This document shows, piece after piece, positions 1 through 8,449 of a stretch of DNA of 64,000 nucleotides. The position numbers were made by a program, and so were the translations under genes. The stretch comes from Blautia_A aquisgranensis (GTDB taxonomy: Bacteria > Bacillota > Clostridia > Lachnospirales > Lachnospiraceae), in NCBI RefSeq assembly GCF_040096615.1, contig NZ_JBBMEJ010000005.1:119762-183761 (forward strand), given 5' to 3'. The notes under the pieces were generated by a model that worked only from the letters and a program-made list of their open reading frames with translations, did not search any database and was not told the DNA's origin. Within the stretch, counting starts at the first letter, position 1. Each line of letters starts with the position of its first letter.

Positions 1-1041
1 TGCGGGATTATGGGAAGCGACCTGGGTGTACCGACCTGCGTGGTCGCCTCAGGAGTTTTTGGAAAACAGGGATCCTCCAAACTGATCTCTGCGTTGTTTA
101 TGATTTCCATGATCGGATGGTTTGCAGTTCAGAATGGTGTCTGTGGTTCTGCATTCTCCAATCTGATCGAGGCAGGAACAGGCGTGAAGATTCCGATTCC
201 GTTATCCACGGTCGTATGGGGTGTGATCATGCTGGTCACTGCGGTATATGGAATCAATGCTCTGGATAAATTAAACAAAATAGCGATTCCGGCACTTGTG
301 ATCGTTACTGTGATCGGCTGTGTGGTTGCGATCCAGCGTTTCGGTACAGGAAATTTAAGCATGGTTATCGACAAGCCTTCCATGAGTTTTGCAGATGGTG
401 TTGTGCTTACCATCAGCTTTATGGCTACCGGTGCATTGAATGCTCCGGATTTTACAAGATATCAGCGAACAAGAAAAGACACAGTACTTTCTTCTGCAAT
501 CGGAGTGATGCCTGCGGGAATGGCAATGCTGATCCTTGGAGCAGTGATGACAAGAATCGCACAGCAGTATGATATTTCTTTGGTATTTTCAGACATCGGA
601 CTTCCATTCCTTGGAATGATCGTGCTTATCCTTGCAACATGGACGACCAATACGACCAATGCCTACAGTGCAGGTCTGAATGCGGTTATGGTATTTAATC
701 TGAAAGAAAGCGGACGTTCTCTGGCAACGGTTGTGCTGGGAGCAGTGGGAACAGTGCTGGCAGCTGTTGGAGTAGCTGGAAATTTTGAAGGTTTTCTGAC
801 GCTTCTTGGAAATGCATTTATGCCGATCATTGCACTGTTTATTGTAGAATACTGGATCCTTGGTAAAGGAAGGGCAGAAAACTTTACACTTCGCGAGGGA
901 TGGTCTGCTGCAGGAATCGTGACCTGGGCACTTGGGTTTGCAGCGACTTTTCTGACAGTTGGAATCTCCTTTATCAACGGAATGTTAGTTTCCGGAATTT
1001 TATATCTTATCTGGAGACTGGTAAAAAAGGGTGAGAATTAA
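1..1041 (+). CDS. NCS1-family cytosine/purine permease, 3' part (start lies before the window)
   Basis: The open frame runs from the first base, so the gene is cut by the window edge; the ATG at 10 is internal. The visible 346 residues are very hydrophobic and contain about nine or ten membrane segments. The motif PDFTRYQRTRKD, a hallmark of CodB-type cytosine permeases in the NCS1 family, lies near residue 145. These carriers import nucleobases by cation symport across the cytoplasmic membrane. The next gene starts directly after the stop (TAA then ATG, no gap), so the two are co-transcribed and probably translationally coupled. Substrate could be cytosine or a related base; no deaminase gene is visible because the upstream part is missing. 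Confidence 0.85.
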   Translation, partial: CGIMGSDLGVPTCVVASGVFGKQGSSKLISALFMISMIGWFAVQNGVCGSAFSNLIEAGTGVKIPIPLSTVVWGVIMLVTAVYGINALDKLNKIAIPALVIVTVIGCVVAIQRFGTGNLSMVIDKPSMSFADGVVLTISFMATGALNAPDFTRYQRTRKDTVLSSAIGVMPAGMAMLILGAVMTRIAQQYDISLVFSDIGLPFLGMIVLILATWTTNTTNAYSAGLNAVMVFNLKESGRSLATVVLGAVGTVLAAVGVAGNFEGFLTLLGNAFMPIIALFIVEYWILGKGRAENFTLREGWSAAGIVTWALGFAATFLTVGISFINGMLVSGILYLIWRLVKKGEN

Positions 1042-2433
1042 ATGATCAGAGAATACATAGAAAAAAACACACCGGACATGGTAAACCGACTTGGTGAGCT
1101 GGTAGCGATACCAGGTGTGTTTGAAGATGCTCCGTCAAAGGGAGCTCCTTTTGGAAAAAATATCCGGAAGGCATTGGAATATGTCCTGAAAATGGGACAG
1201 GAGATGGGCTTTCAGGTGAAAAATTATGATGGTTATGCAGGAGAGCTTACCATAGGAAAGGGAAAACGTATAATAGGTGTTCTCTGTCATACAGATGTGG
1301 TCAGTGCGGGTGAGGGATGGAATACATCGCCGTTTGATCCCGTGGAAAAGGATGGGAAGCTTTATGGAAGAGGAACCTCGGATGATAAGGGTCCGCTGAT
1401 CGCATCCCTGTATGCTATGAAGTATCTGGCTGACAATCAGCTGATTCCGGAGGATACCTGTCTGCGAATGATCGTAGGAACTGATGAGGAAGAAAGCTGG
1501 CAGTGTATCCGCTATTATCTGGATCACGTAGAAAATCTTCCGCAGGTTTCTATTGTGCCGGATGCCAACTTTCCGCTTCTGTATTGCGAAAAAGGTCTTC
1601 TTGATTTTGATCTGTCTTCGATTGCGTATGTGGATGAGAAGGCTGAGATACAGCTGGTGGATCTGAGGGGAGGACGCAGCCGGAACATTGTTCCGGATGA
1701 GGCAAGCTGCCTTCTGAAATGTCAGGATCCGCAAATCACAATGAAAGAGCTTATATTGCCGGAGCAGGTAACCGCTGAGATTGCAGATGGTTTTGTGAAA
1801 CTGACAGCAAAGGGGATCAGTACACACTGTATGAGTCCGGAAAAAGGCTTTAATGCAGTTTCGTGCCTTCTGGAAACACTGAAACAGCTTGGAAAGAAAT
1901 TTTCTCATAATACTTACATAGAAAATTTTCATCAGGCTATTGGAATGGAATATAGCGGAAAACGACTTGGCTGTGCGATGGAAGATTCAGCCGGTGTCCT
2001 GACCTTCAATGTTGGTACGGTTAGCATGGATGAAAATCGAAAAATTCTTCTTCAGTGCAATATCCGTTATCCTGCATCTGTAGAATACAATGACATAAAA
2101 GAACTTCTGGAAAAACAGCTGAAAAAATATGATTTTGCATATAATGAAGTAGATTATCTGGCACCAGTGTACCATAAAAAGGACTCTGCGCTTATAAAGT
2201 GTCTGATGGAAGCATATCAGAAGGTAACCGGGGATATGGAGACAGAACCGATGGCGATCGGTGGAGCTACCTATGCCAGGGCACTTCCTAATGCAGTTGC
2301 TTTTGGGCCGCTGTTTCCGTATGAGGAAGAGCTGGCTCATGAGGCAAATGAGTTCATAAGTATTGACAGTCTGAAAAAGATGACAGAAATTTTTGCCGAA
2401 GGCTTATATAAGCTTATGACTGAATACAGATAA
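1042..2433 (+). CDS. M20-family metallopeptidase, PepV/Sapep-type dipeptidase
   Basis: A 463-residue protein with the M20 zinc-site order: HTD at residues 83-85, GRGTSDDKGP at 110-118 (bridging Asp115), DEEES at 148-152 and a late His in ELAHEANEF. Length and the broad lid domain match the PepV/Sapep dipeptidase subgroup rather than small aminoacylases. It would cleave dipeptides or acylated amino acids in the cytoplasm using two metal ions. It follows the NCS1 permease without a gap, which suggests the permease cargo and the hydrolase substrate may be linked, for example an N-carbamoyl or amide compound. That link is an inference. Confidence 0.85.
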   Translation: MIREYIEKNTPDMVNRLGELVAIPGVFEDAPSKGAPFGKNIRKALEYVLKMGQEMGFQVKNYDGYAGELTIGKGKRIIGVLCHTDVVSAGEGWNTSPFDPVEKDGKLYGRGTSDDKGPLIASLYAMKYLADNQLIPEDTCLRMIVGTDEEESWQCIRYYLDHVENLPQVSIVPDANFPLLYCEKGLLDFDLSSIAYVDEKAEIQLVDLRGGRSRNIVPDEASCLLKCQDPQITMKELILPEQVTAEIADGFVKLTAKGISTHCMSPEKGFNAVSCLLETLKQLGKKFSHNTYIENFHQAIGMEYSGKRLGCAMEDSAGVLTFNVGTVSMDENRKILLQCNIRYPASVEYNDIKELLEKQLKKYDFAYNEVDYLAPVYHKKDSALIKCLMEAYQKVTGDMETEPMAIGGATYARALPNAVAFGPLFPYEEELAHEANEFISIDSLKKMTEIFAEGLYKLMTEYR

Positions 2434-2450
2434 ATAAAAAACAGAAGCAT

Positions 2451-2491
2451 AAAAAATATCTTGGAATGCGTTGACATCCAGGATATTTTTT
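2451..2491 (+). terminator. Rho-independent terminator after the M20 gene
   Basis: AAAAAATATCTTGGA pairs with TCCAGGATATTTTTT (one G-U pair), an 11-nt loop and a run of T on the + strand. It ends the permease-peptidase unit. Confidence 0.8.
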
Positions 2492-2536
2492 GCTATGTTA
2501 TATAAGTTTATAAACAGGGGAGAGGAGTGACAGAAA

Positions 2537-3901
2537 ATGGGAAAAGACACAACTAATGACATGACAGTAGGAAATCCGGTGAAGCTGATCATCCGGTTTA
2601 TGATTCCCATGTGTCTTGGAAATATTTTTCAGCAGTTTTATAACATTGCAGATTCCATTATTGCAGGACAGTTTCTGGGTGTGGATGCACTGGCTGCGAT
2701 CGGAAGTACCGGTTCGCTGATGTTTTTTGTTACCGGATGGCTGAACGGGCTGAGCAGTGGTTTTGCGATTCTGGTATCCCAGTGGTTCGGAGCAAAGCAG
2801 TATGATAAGATGCGCCATTATGTGGCGATGTCTGTTTATCTGGCAGCTGCTTTTGCCATTGTGATGACAATCGGGCTGGAGGCCTTAAATGAGCCGATCC
2901 TGCGGCTGATGAATTCTCCGGAAGAGCTGATGGGCTCTGTGAAGGGATATATGGGGATCATCTATGCCGGCCTTATCGTGACGGCAGCGTATAATTCTCT
3001 GGCAGCGTTCTTACGTGCCCTTGGAGATTCCAAGTCACCGCTGTATTTTCTGATCATCTCAGCAGTGATCAACGTGATCCTGGATATTGCGTTTATTGTA
3101 AAAGGAGGAATGGGTGTTGAGGGCTGCGCCTATGCTACCGTGATCGCGCAGGCAATCTCAGCCGTGTGCTGCCTGCTCTTTATCATAAAAAAATTCCCGA
3201 TCCTTCATCTGAAAAAAGAAGATTTCAAAGTTTCATTTACCAGCTTCCGCTATCTTCTGGCACTTGGTATTCCCATGGGACTGCAGTTTTCCATTACAGC
3301 CATCGGAACCATTATCGTCCAGGGAGCGGTAAATATTTACGGTTCTGTTTACATGGCAGGATTTTCTGCAGCAGGAAAGATCCAGAATATCATTGCGACT
3401 GTATTTGTGGCTTTTGGCGCGACAACAGCAACCTATGTGGGACAGAACCGCGGCGCCGGAAAAATAGATCGTGTAAAAGAAGGTATGAAATATACCCAGA
3501 TCATGATTCTGATCTGGAGTGTGATTACGATGGTCATTATGTTCTTCTTCGGAAAATATATGACCTGGTTGTTTATTGACAAATCTCAGACAGATGTAAT
3601 CAATGTGTCCGTTACATATTTCCACACAGTGTTCTGGGCTTATCCGTTCCTTGGAAGTATTTTCCTCTACAGGAACGGCCTTCAGGGACTGGGATATGGA
3701 CTGGTACCGATGGTGGGAGGAATTTTTGAGCTGGTGGCAAGAAGTGCCATTGTCATGTTCGTAGCCGGAAAAACAAGCTTTGCAGGCGTGTGTCTGGCTG
3801 ATCCGGCTGCGTGGATCGCGGCACTGATTCCGCTGATCCCGTATTATATTTACGTGATGCGGAAGTGGAATAAGAAGAATTCCGGAACGGTCGTCTCATA
3901 A
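2537..3901 (+). CDS. MATE-family multidrug/toxin efflux transporter
   Basis: A 454-residue integral membrane protein with about twelve hydrophobic segments in two related halves. The N-terminal QQFYNIADSIIAGQFLG and the second-half IQNIIATVFVAFGATTATYVGQN stretches are typical of bacterial MATE antiporters of the DinF/NorM superfamily. These export cationic drugs or metabolites in exchange for Na+ or H+. The start ATG follows GGGGAGAGGAG with normal spacing. It is bracketed by a terminator upstream and a separate promoter downstream, so it appears to be a single-gene unit. The substrate cannot be read from the sequence. Confidence 0.9.
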   Translation: MGKDTTNDMTVGNPVKLIIRFMIPMCLGNIFQQFYNIADSIIAGQFLGVDALAAIGSTGSLMFFVTGWLNGLSSGFAILVSQWFGAKQYDKMRHYVAMSVYLAAAFAIVMTIGLEALNEPILRLMNSPEELMGSVKGYMGIIYAGLIVTAAYNSLAAFLRALGDSKSPLYFLIISAVINVILDIAFIVKGGMGVEGCAYATVIAQAISAVCCLLFIIKKFPILHLKKEDFKVSFTSFRYLLALGIPMGLQFSITAIGTIIVQGAVNIYGSVYMAGFSAAGKIQNIIATVFVAFGATTATYVGQNRGAGKIDRVKEGMKYTQIMILIWSVITMVIMFFFGKYMTWLFIDKSQTDVINVSVTYFHTVFWAYPFLGSIFLYRNGLQGLGYGLVPMVGGIFELVARSAIVMFVAGKTSFAGVCLADPAAWIAALIPLIPYYIYVMRKWNKKNSGTVVS

Positions 3902-3925
3902 TAATGTTCCGGTTTAATTTGGGGC

Positions 3926-3967
3926 TTGCAATTATGGAAGATGCAGTTATAATTATACTATAACTGC
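3926..3967 (+). promoter_or_regulatory. Promoter with overlapping 9-bp palindrome, upstream of the DUF1858 gene
   Basis: A -35 TTGCAA (3926-3931) and a perfect -10 TATAAT (3948-3953) are 16 nt apart. The inverted repeat GCAGTTATA-N7-TATAACTGC (3943-3967) covers the -10 and the likely start site and has no T run after it. It therefore looks like a repressor operator rather than a terminator. The cognate regulator is unknown. Confidence 0.6.
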
Positions 3968-4030
3968 GAAAGATACCGGGGCTCCGGAATTCCGGTTAGA
4001 AATGAAGATCCAGAAGGGAGAATATAGATC

Positions 4031-4240
4031 ATGGAAATCACAAAGGAAACAACAATGGGCGAGATGCTCGCATACGATGAGAAGATTGCATACATCCTTA
4101 TGCAGGAAGGAATGCACTGCATCGGATGCCCGTCATCCATCGGTGAGTCTCTTGAGGAGGCATGCATGGTACACGGACTTGACGTAAACGTAGTACTGGC
4201 AGACATCCATCATTATGAGGAGACCAAGGATCAGAAATAA
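4031..4240 (+). CDS. DUF1858 domain protein (redox-disulfide type)
   Basis: A 69-residue protein made almost entirely of a DUF1858 domain. Members are often called hybrid-cluster-protein-associated redox-disulfide domain proteins. A CIGC motif (Cys30, Cys33) sits after the conserved helix, and a third Cys is at 45. The pair could form a reversible disulfide or bind a metal. It stands alone between its own promoter/operator and a strong terminator, so its small mRNA (about 350 nt) is monocistronic. No hybrid cluster protein gene is in the window. The biochemical role of the family is not settled. Confidence 0.8.
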   Translation: MEITKETTMGEMLAYDEKIAYILMQEGMHCIGCPSSIGESLEEACMVHGLDVNVVLADIHHYEETKDQK

Positions 4241-4289
4241 TAAGATCACAGTGATCAGATAATAAGAACGTACAGATTACGGACCGTAG

Positions 4290-4342
4290 AAGGGATAACG
4301 ACTGTGCATGTTTTTTGGCATGCCTTTCGTTATCCCTTTTTT
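4290..4342 (+). terminator. Strong Rho-independent terminator
   Basis: AAGGGATAACGA pairs with TCGTTATCCCTT, with an inner GCATG/CATGC stem and a T6 run. It separates the DUF1858 gene from the pab operon. Confidence 0.9.
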
Positions 4343-4399
4343 ATTTGAAGCAGAGTTGCATGGCGAATATTCGATTAACTTAAAGGTGGAGAGAAACGT

Positions 4400-5014
4400 A
4401 TGTATGTAATGATAGATAATTTTGATTCTTTTGTTTATAACTTAAAGGCGTATTTTGAGGAGCTGGGACGGGAGATTCTGGTGAAACGCTGTGATGAGAT
4501 CACACTGGAAGAGCTGGAGGAGCTGAATCCGGAGGGAATCATTCTTTCTCCAGGACCGAAACGTCCCTGGGATGCAGAACTTTGTGTGGAGACGGTAAAA
4601 AGATTTCAGGGCAGGATTCCGATCCTTGGAGTCTGTCTGGGACATCAGGTGCTGGGGCACTGTGCAGGTGCCGTGGTAGAAAAGGGAACACGCCCCATGC
4701 ATGGAAAAGTGACAGAGATCCGCAATCATGGAACCGGAGTCTTTGCCGGTCTGCCGGAAGAATTTAAGGTGACAAGGTATCATTCCCTTATTGTCCGTGG
4801 AGAAAGTCTTCCGGAAGAATATCAGGTGGATGCGGTTTCTAAGAATGGAGCAGTCATGGGAATCTCCCACAAAACACTTCCACTGTATGGTGTACAGTTT
4901 CATCCGGAGGCGGTTCTCACGGAGTATGGTCACGAGCTTCTTGAAAATTTCTGTAAAATTGCGGAGAAATTCCGGGAAGAAAAAGAAGTGCTGGTTCGGG
5001 AAAAAACTGCCTGA
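4400..5014 (+). CDS. pabA: Aminodeoxychorismate synthase, glutamine amidotransferase subunit
   Basis: A 204-residue class I glutamine amidotransferase. It begins MIDNFDSFVYN; the nucleophile elbow GVCLGHQ has Cys79, and the His168/Glu170 pair lies in FHPEA. It releases ammonia from glutamine for PabB, which makes 4-amino-4-deoxychorismate from chorismate. Its neighbours PabB and PabC complete the 4-aminobenzoate branch of folate synthesis. In some Firmicutes the same subunit also serves anthranilate synthase; no trp genes are present here, so PabA is the better name. Confidence 0.9.
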   Translation: MYVMIDNFDSFVYNLKAYFEELGREILVKRCDEITLEELEELNPEGIILSPGPKRPWDAELCVETVKRFQGRIPILGVCLGHQVLGHCAGAVVEKGTRPMHGKVTEIRNHGTGVFAGLPEEFKVTRYHSLIVRGESLPEEYQVDAVSKNGAVMGISHKTLPLYGVQFHPEAVLTEYGHELLENFCKIAEKFREEKEVLVREKTA

Positions 5015-5062
5015 TCGAAAAAGAAAGCAGTGAATCGAGAATAAAACACACAGGAGATAAAA

Positions 5063-6460
5063 ATGTACAGAAAACAACGCATCATAAAAGAACTAACCCC
5101 ATATGTTCCCACAGCGGAAATCTTCAGGATCTATGAAAAAGAGCCAGAGGCAGCATTTCTGGATTCTTCTCTGGTTAATGAACTGGGACGGTATTCTGTG
5201 ATCGGAAAATGCCCGTATCTGAAACTTATAAAAGATGGAAATATTTTTACCGTAAACGGAAAAGAGGAAACAGAGAAAACTTTTGAACAATACATGCGGG
5301 AATATTTAAATACGCATTTTGACAAAAACGACAGTGAATTGCCGATCGTATCCGGAGCTGTGGGATATTTTTCCTATGATTACGGAAGAAAACAGATGGG
5401 TGTTCCAAGTAATGAATCAGACATTGTGACGATCCCGGAAGCGGTTCTGACGTTTTATGACTGTTTTATTGTGGAAGACTGCCGGGAAAAACGGACCTAT
5501 CTTGTGTCCAATGGAATCAGCGGAGACGCGGAAACCGAAATTCAGATGATGGAGAAGGAAATTCTGGAGGCGTCAGAATCCGGCAGAAAAAACTGCAACG
5601 GAAATGCAAAGGAAGAAGAAGCTCATTCAGATAAAAAATATGAGATTCAGGTTCATCCGAATTTTGAAAAGGAAGAATATAAACGTGCAGTAGACAAGAT
5701 GATACGTTATATTATCGAAGGAGATATCTATATCGCCAATATGACACAGCAGCTGACCATAGAAAGCGAAAAGCCACCGCTGGATGTTTTTTATGATCTG
5801 CGGAAAAATAATCCTTCTCCGTTTGGCGGATATCTGGATTTCGGAGATTATCAGATCGTCTGTGCGTCTCCGGAGCGTTTCCTGAAGATGAAAGACCATC
5901 ACGTAAATACGCGTCCCATAAAGGGAACAAGAAAGCGTGGTGCAACGCCGGAGGAGGATGAGCAACTTCGCCAGGAGCTTGCAGATTCCGGGAAGGATAA
6001 AAGCGAGCTTCTGATGATCGTAGATCTGGAACGAAATGATCTGAACCGGGTGTGCAAGCCTGGCAGTGTAAAGGTTACAGAGCTTTTTACAGTAGAGACC
6101 TATGCGACCGTTTTTCATCTGGTGTCTGATATAGAGGGAACACTTGAAGCGGATAAAAATGTGATGGATCTTCTGGAAGCCACATTTCCGGGTGGCTCGA
6201 TCACAGGTGCTCCGAAATACCGTGCTATGGAGATTATTGACGAATCAGAGCATGGCAAAAGAAATCTTTACACAGGCTCCATCGGTTATCTGACATTGGA
6301 TGGAAGCTGTGATTTCAACATCGTGATCCGAACAGCACTTCATAAAAACGGAAAATATCATCTGGGAGTAGGCGGTGGGATCACGGCGGAGTCGGATCTG
6401 GAATTTGAATACGAGGAAACCCTGCAGAAAGCCAGAGCGATACTGGATGCGTTGCAGTAA
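5063..6460 (+). CDS. pabB: Aminodeoxychorismate synthase component I
   Basis: A 465-residue chorismate-binding enzyme. The anthranilate-synthase-I type N-terminal domain is followed by the catalytic domain. PIKGT at 285-289 carries Lys287, the residue that forms a covalent intermediate in PabB but is an Ala in anthranilate synthase. DLERNDLNRV (321-330) and FPGGSITGAPK (375-385) are the other hallmarks. Lys287 is why I call this PabB rather than TrpE. A charged, low-complexity insert around residues 170-195 separates the domains. It lies 48 nt after pabA and 12 nt before pabC, in one operon. Confidence 0.93.
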   Translation: MYRKQRIIKELTPYVPTAEIFRIYEKEPEAAFLDSSLVNELGRYSVIGKCPYLKLIKDGNIFTVNGKEETEKTFEQYMREYLNTHFDKNDSELPIVSGAVGYFSYDYGRKQMGVPSNESDIVTIPEAVLTFYDCFIVEDCREKRTYLVSNGISGDAETEIQMMEKEILEASESGRKNCNGNAKEEEAHSDKKYEIQVHPNFEKEEYKRAVDKMIRYIIEGDIYIANMTQQLTIESEKPPLDVFYDLRKNNPSPFGGYLDFGDYQIVCASPERFLKMKDHHVNTRPIKGTRKRGATPEEDEQLRQELADSGKDKSELLMIVDLERNDLNRVCKPGSVKVTELFTVETYATVFHLVSDIEGTLEADKNVMDLLEATFPGGSITGAPKYRAMEIIDESEHGKRNLYTGSIGYLTLDGSCDFNIVIRTALHKNGKYHLGVGGGITAESDLEFEYEETLQKARAILDALQ

Positions 6461-6472
6461 GGAGAAGCCAAA

Positions 6473-7264
6473 ATGAACGTAAAATTAGATGAATGCTTTC
6501 AGTTCGGTCTGGGAGCTTTTGAGACAATCGGAATCGAAGAAGGAACACCCATACTTCTGGAAAAACATCTGAAACGGTTGAGCCGTGCAGCAGATTTTCT
6601 GAAACTTGGTGATCTGAATGAACGCGGAATCACAGAAGAAAAGATCCGGGAGTATCTGAAAGAGCAGACAGAGTTAAAAGAGATCCAGGAAGAATTCGGG
6701 AATCTCACGCACTGTGCACTGAAGCTTATGCTCACGAAAGAAAATGCAGTTTTTTTGCTCCGGGCCAATCATTATACACCGGAGAAATATGAGAAAGGTT
6801 TTTGCATGGATATCAGCAGTGTGAAAAGAAACGAGACATCACCTCTTGTATATCACAAAACTATGAATTACGGGGACTGCACTCTGGAAAAGAGAAATGC
6901 GACGGCAGCAGGTGTAGATGAGAGGATATTTCTCAATACAAAAAGGCAGATCGCAGAAGGAACAGTCAGCAATATTTTCTTTGTACGAAAAGGCGTGATC
7001 TGTACGCCGGAAATCAGCTGCGGACTTCTTCCGGGGATTCTACGGGAATATATCTGTGAGACAGAAGAGGTGGAGGAAACGGATATCTATGTTCAGGACC
7101 TGAAATGGTATCAGGAATGCTTTGTGACCAATTCCTTGATGGGAATCATGCCCGTGCGGCAGATCGGGAGCGTTTACTTTGAAGAAGATAAGATAACCAG
7201 GGAACTGATGGCAAAGTACCGTAATATGATCGCTGAAACAATAAGGCAGAGAAAATCGTTGTGA
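6473..7264 (+). CDS. pabC: Aminodeoxychorismate lyase, PLP class IV
   Basis: A 263-residue fold-type IV PLP enzyme. Lys129 in YHKTMNY is the expected Schiff-base lysine, and EGTVSNIFFV plus CGLLPGILRE near residues 160-190 bind the cofactor. It would eliminate pyruvate from aminodeoxychorismate to give 4-aminobenzoate. D-amino-acid and branched-chain aminotransferases share the fold, but position directly behind pabA-pabB favours PabC. Start ATG 6473 follows AAGGAGAAG. The operon ends at a clear terminator. Confidence 0.88.
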   Translation: MNVKLDECFQFGLGAFETIGIEEGTPILLEKHLKRLSRAADFLKLGDLNERGITEEKIREYLKEQTELKEIQEEFGNLTHCALKLMLTKENAVFLLRANHYTPEKYEKGFCMDISSVKRNETSPLVYHKTMNYGDCTLEKRNATAAGVDERIFLNTKRQIAEGTVSNIFFVRKGVICTPEISCGLLPGILREYICETEEVEETDIYVQDLKWYQECFVTNSLMGIMPVRQIGSVYFEEDKITRELMAKYRNMIAETIRQRKSL

Positions 7265-7330
7265 CAGAAAAAACGATATGACAGAATATGAATGGTTTAA
7301 ACGAATATGACAGAAATATCTTGAATGAAA

Positions 7331-7371
7331 GTGCGTATAACTGGAAAAAATACAGTTAACGCACTTTTTTT
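7331..7371 (+). terminator. Terminator of the pab operon
   Basis: GTGCGTATAACTG pairs with CAGTTAACGCAC and is followed by seven T residues. Confidence 0.88.
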
Positions 7372-7418
7372 GTGCAAAATCAACCAAAAACGATCAGAAA
7401 ATTTGTGGAGTAGTTTGA

Positions 7419-7447
7419 TTGACTTTGGACGATTTTGAATGTATACT
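7419..7447 (+). promoter_or_regulatory. Promoter of the fructose operon
   Basis: TTGACT (7419-7424), 17-nt spacer and TATACT (7442-7447), about 70 nt before fruK. The downstream-encoded DeoR regulator probably acts here, but I could not define its operator by eye. Confidence 0.75.
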
Positions 7448-7517
7448 AAGTTCAACAAATGAGAGGTAGAAAAAAGCGGTCAAAAAACTGCAGAATAACA
7501 AATATGGGAGGAAAGAA

Positions 7518-8429
7518 ATGATCTGCACAGTAACTTTTAATCCGTCTCTGGACTATATCATTTCCGTGGAAGACTTTAAACTGGGTCTTACCAACAGAAC
7601 CAGTTCCGAGCTGATGCTTCCGGGCGGAAAAGGAATCAACGTTTCCATAGTGCTTAAGAATCTCGGAATCGAAAATACAGCACTTGGTTTTATGGCAGGA
7701 TTCGTTGGAGATGAGATTGTAAGAAGACTTGAGGAAATGGGAGTAAATTCCGATTTTATCGGAATTTCCGAAGGAGTATCAAGGATCAATGTGAAACTGA
7801 AATCCATTGATGGAACCGAGATCAATGGAATGGGACCTGAGATCAGCAGTGATAAAGTCCAGGAGCTGATGGAGAAGCTTGATACATTAAAAAAAGGAGA
7901 TGTACTTTTTCTCGCAGGAAGCATTCCTTCCTCCATGCCGGATGATATGTATGAGAAGATTATGGAGCGGCTGGATGGAAGAGGCGTGATGATCGTTGTG
8001 GATGCGACGAGAGATCTTCTTGTAAATGTGCTGAAATACCATCCGTTCCTTGTGAAACCAAACAATCACGAGCTGGGAGAAATTTTTGGCGTAGAGCTTA
8101 AGACCCGTCAGGATGTGATCCCTTACGGAAAAAAGCTTCAGGAAAAAGGAGCCAGAAACGTGTTGATTTCCATGGCAGGCGAAGGTGCAGTCCTGGTGGC
8201 AGAAAACGGCCAGGTATTTGAAAAACCGGCACCGAAGGGAAAACTGATCAACGGTGTTGGAGCAGGCGATTCCATGGTAGCAGGCTTTATGGCAGGCTGG
8301 ATGGAGAGACAGGAGTACGAGCATGCTTTCCATATGGGAATCTCTGCGGGAAGCGCGAGTGCATTTTCTGAAAATCTTGCCGCAAAGGAAGAAATTCAGG
8401 CGGTATATAAACAGGTAACAGAGGAGTAA
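7518..8429 (+). CDS. fruK: 1-phosphofructokinase, PfkB family
   Basis: A 303-residue ribokinase/PfkB sugar kinase. GGKGINVSIVLKNLG near residues 37-50 is the first PfkB signature. NGVGAGDSMVAGF at 245-257 holds the catalytic Asp251 and the anion hole. It converts fructose 1-phosphate, delivered by the PTS permease encoded next, to fructose 1,6-bisphosphate. Tagatose-6-phosphate kinase is a close relative, but fruA directly downstream (20 nt) supports FruK. First gene of a four-gene operon with fruA, an HPr gene and fruR. Confidence 0.93.
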   Translation: MICTVTFNPSLDYIISVEDFKLGLTNRTSSELMLPGGKGINVSIVLKNLGIENTALGFMAGFVGDEIVRRLEEMGVNSDFIGISEGVSRINVKLKSIDGTEINGMGPEISSDKVQELMEKLDTLKKGDVLFLAGSIPSSMPDDMYEKIMERLDGRGVMIVVDATRDLLVNVLKYHPFLVKPNNHELGEIFGVELKTRQDVIPYGKKLQEKGARNVLISMAGEGAVLVAENGQVFEKPAPKGKLINGVGAGDSMVAGFMAGWMERQEYEHAFHMGISAGSASAFSENLAAKEEIQAVYKQVTEE

Positions 8430-8449
8430 ACGGGAAAGGAGAAGGGAAA

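Noticed and set aside
4343..4399. Tetrahydrofolate riboswitch before pabA
   Set aside because: The 57-nt leader is too short and lacks the conserved aptamer sequences.
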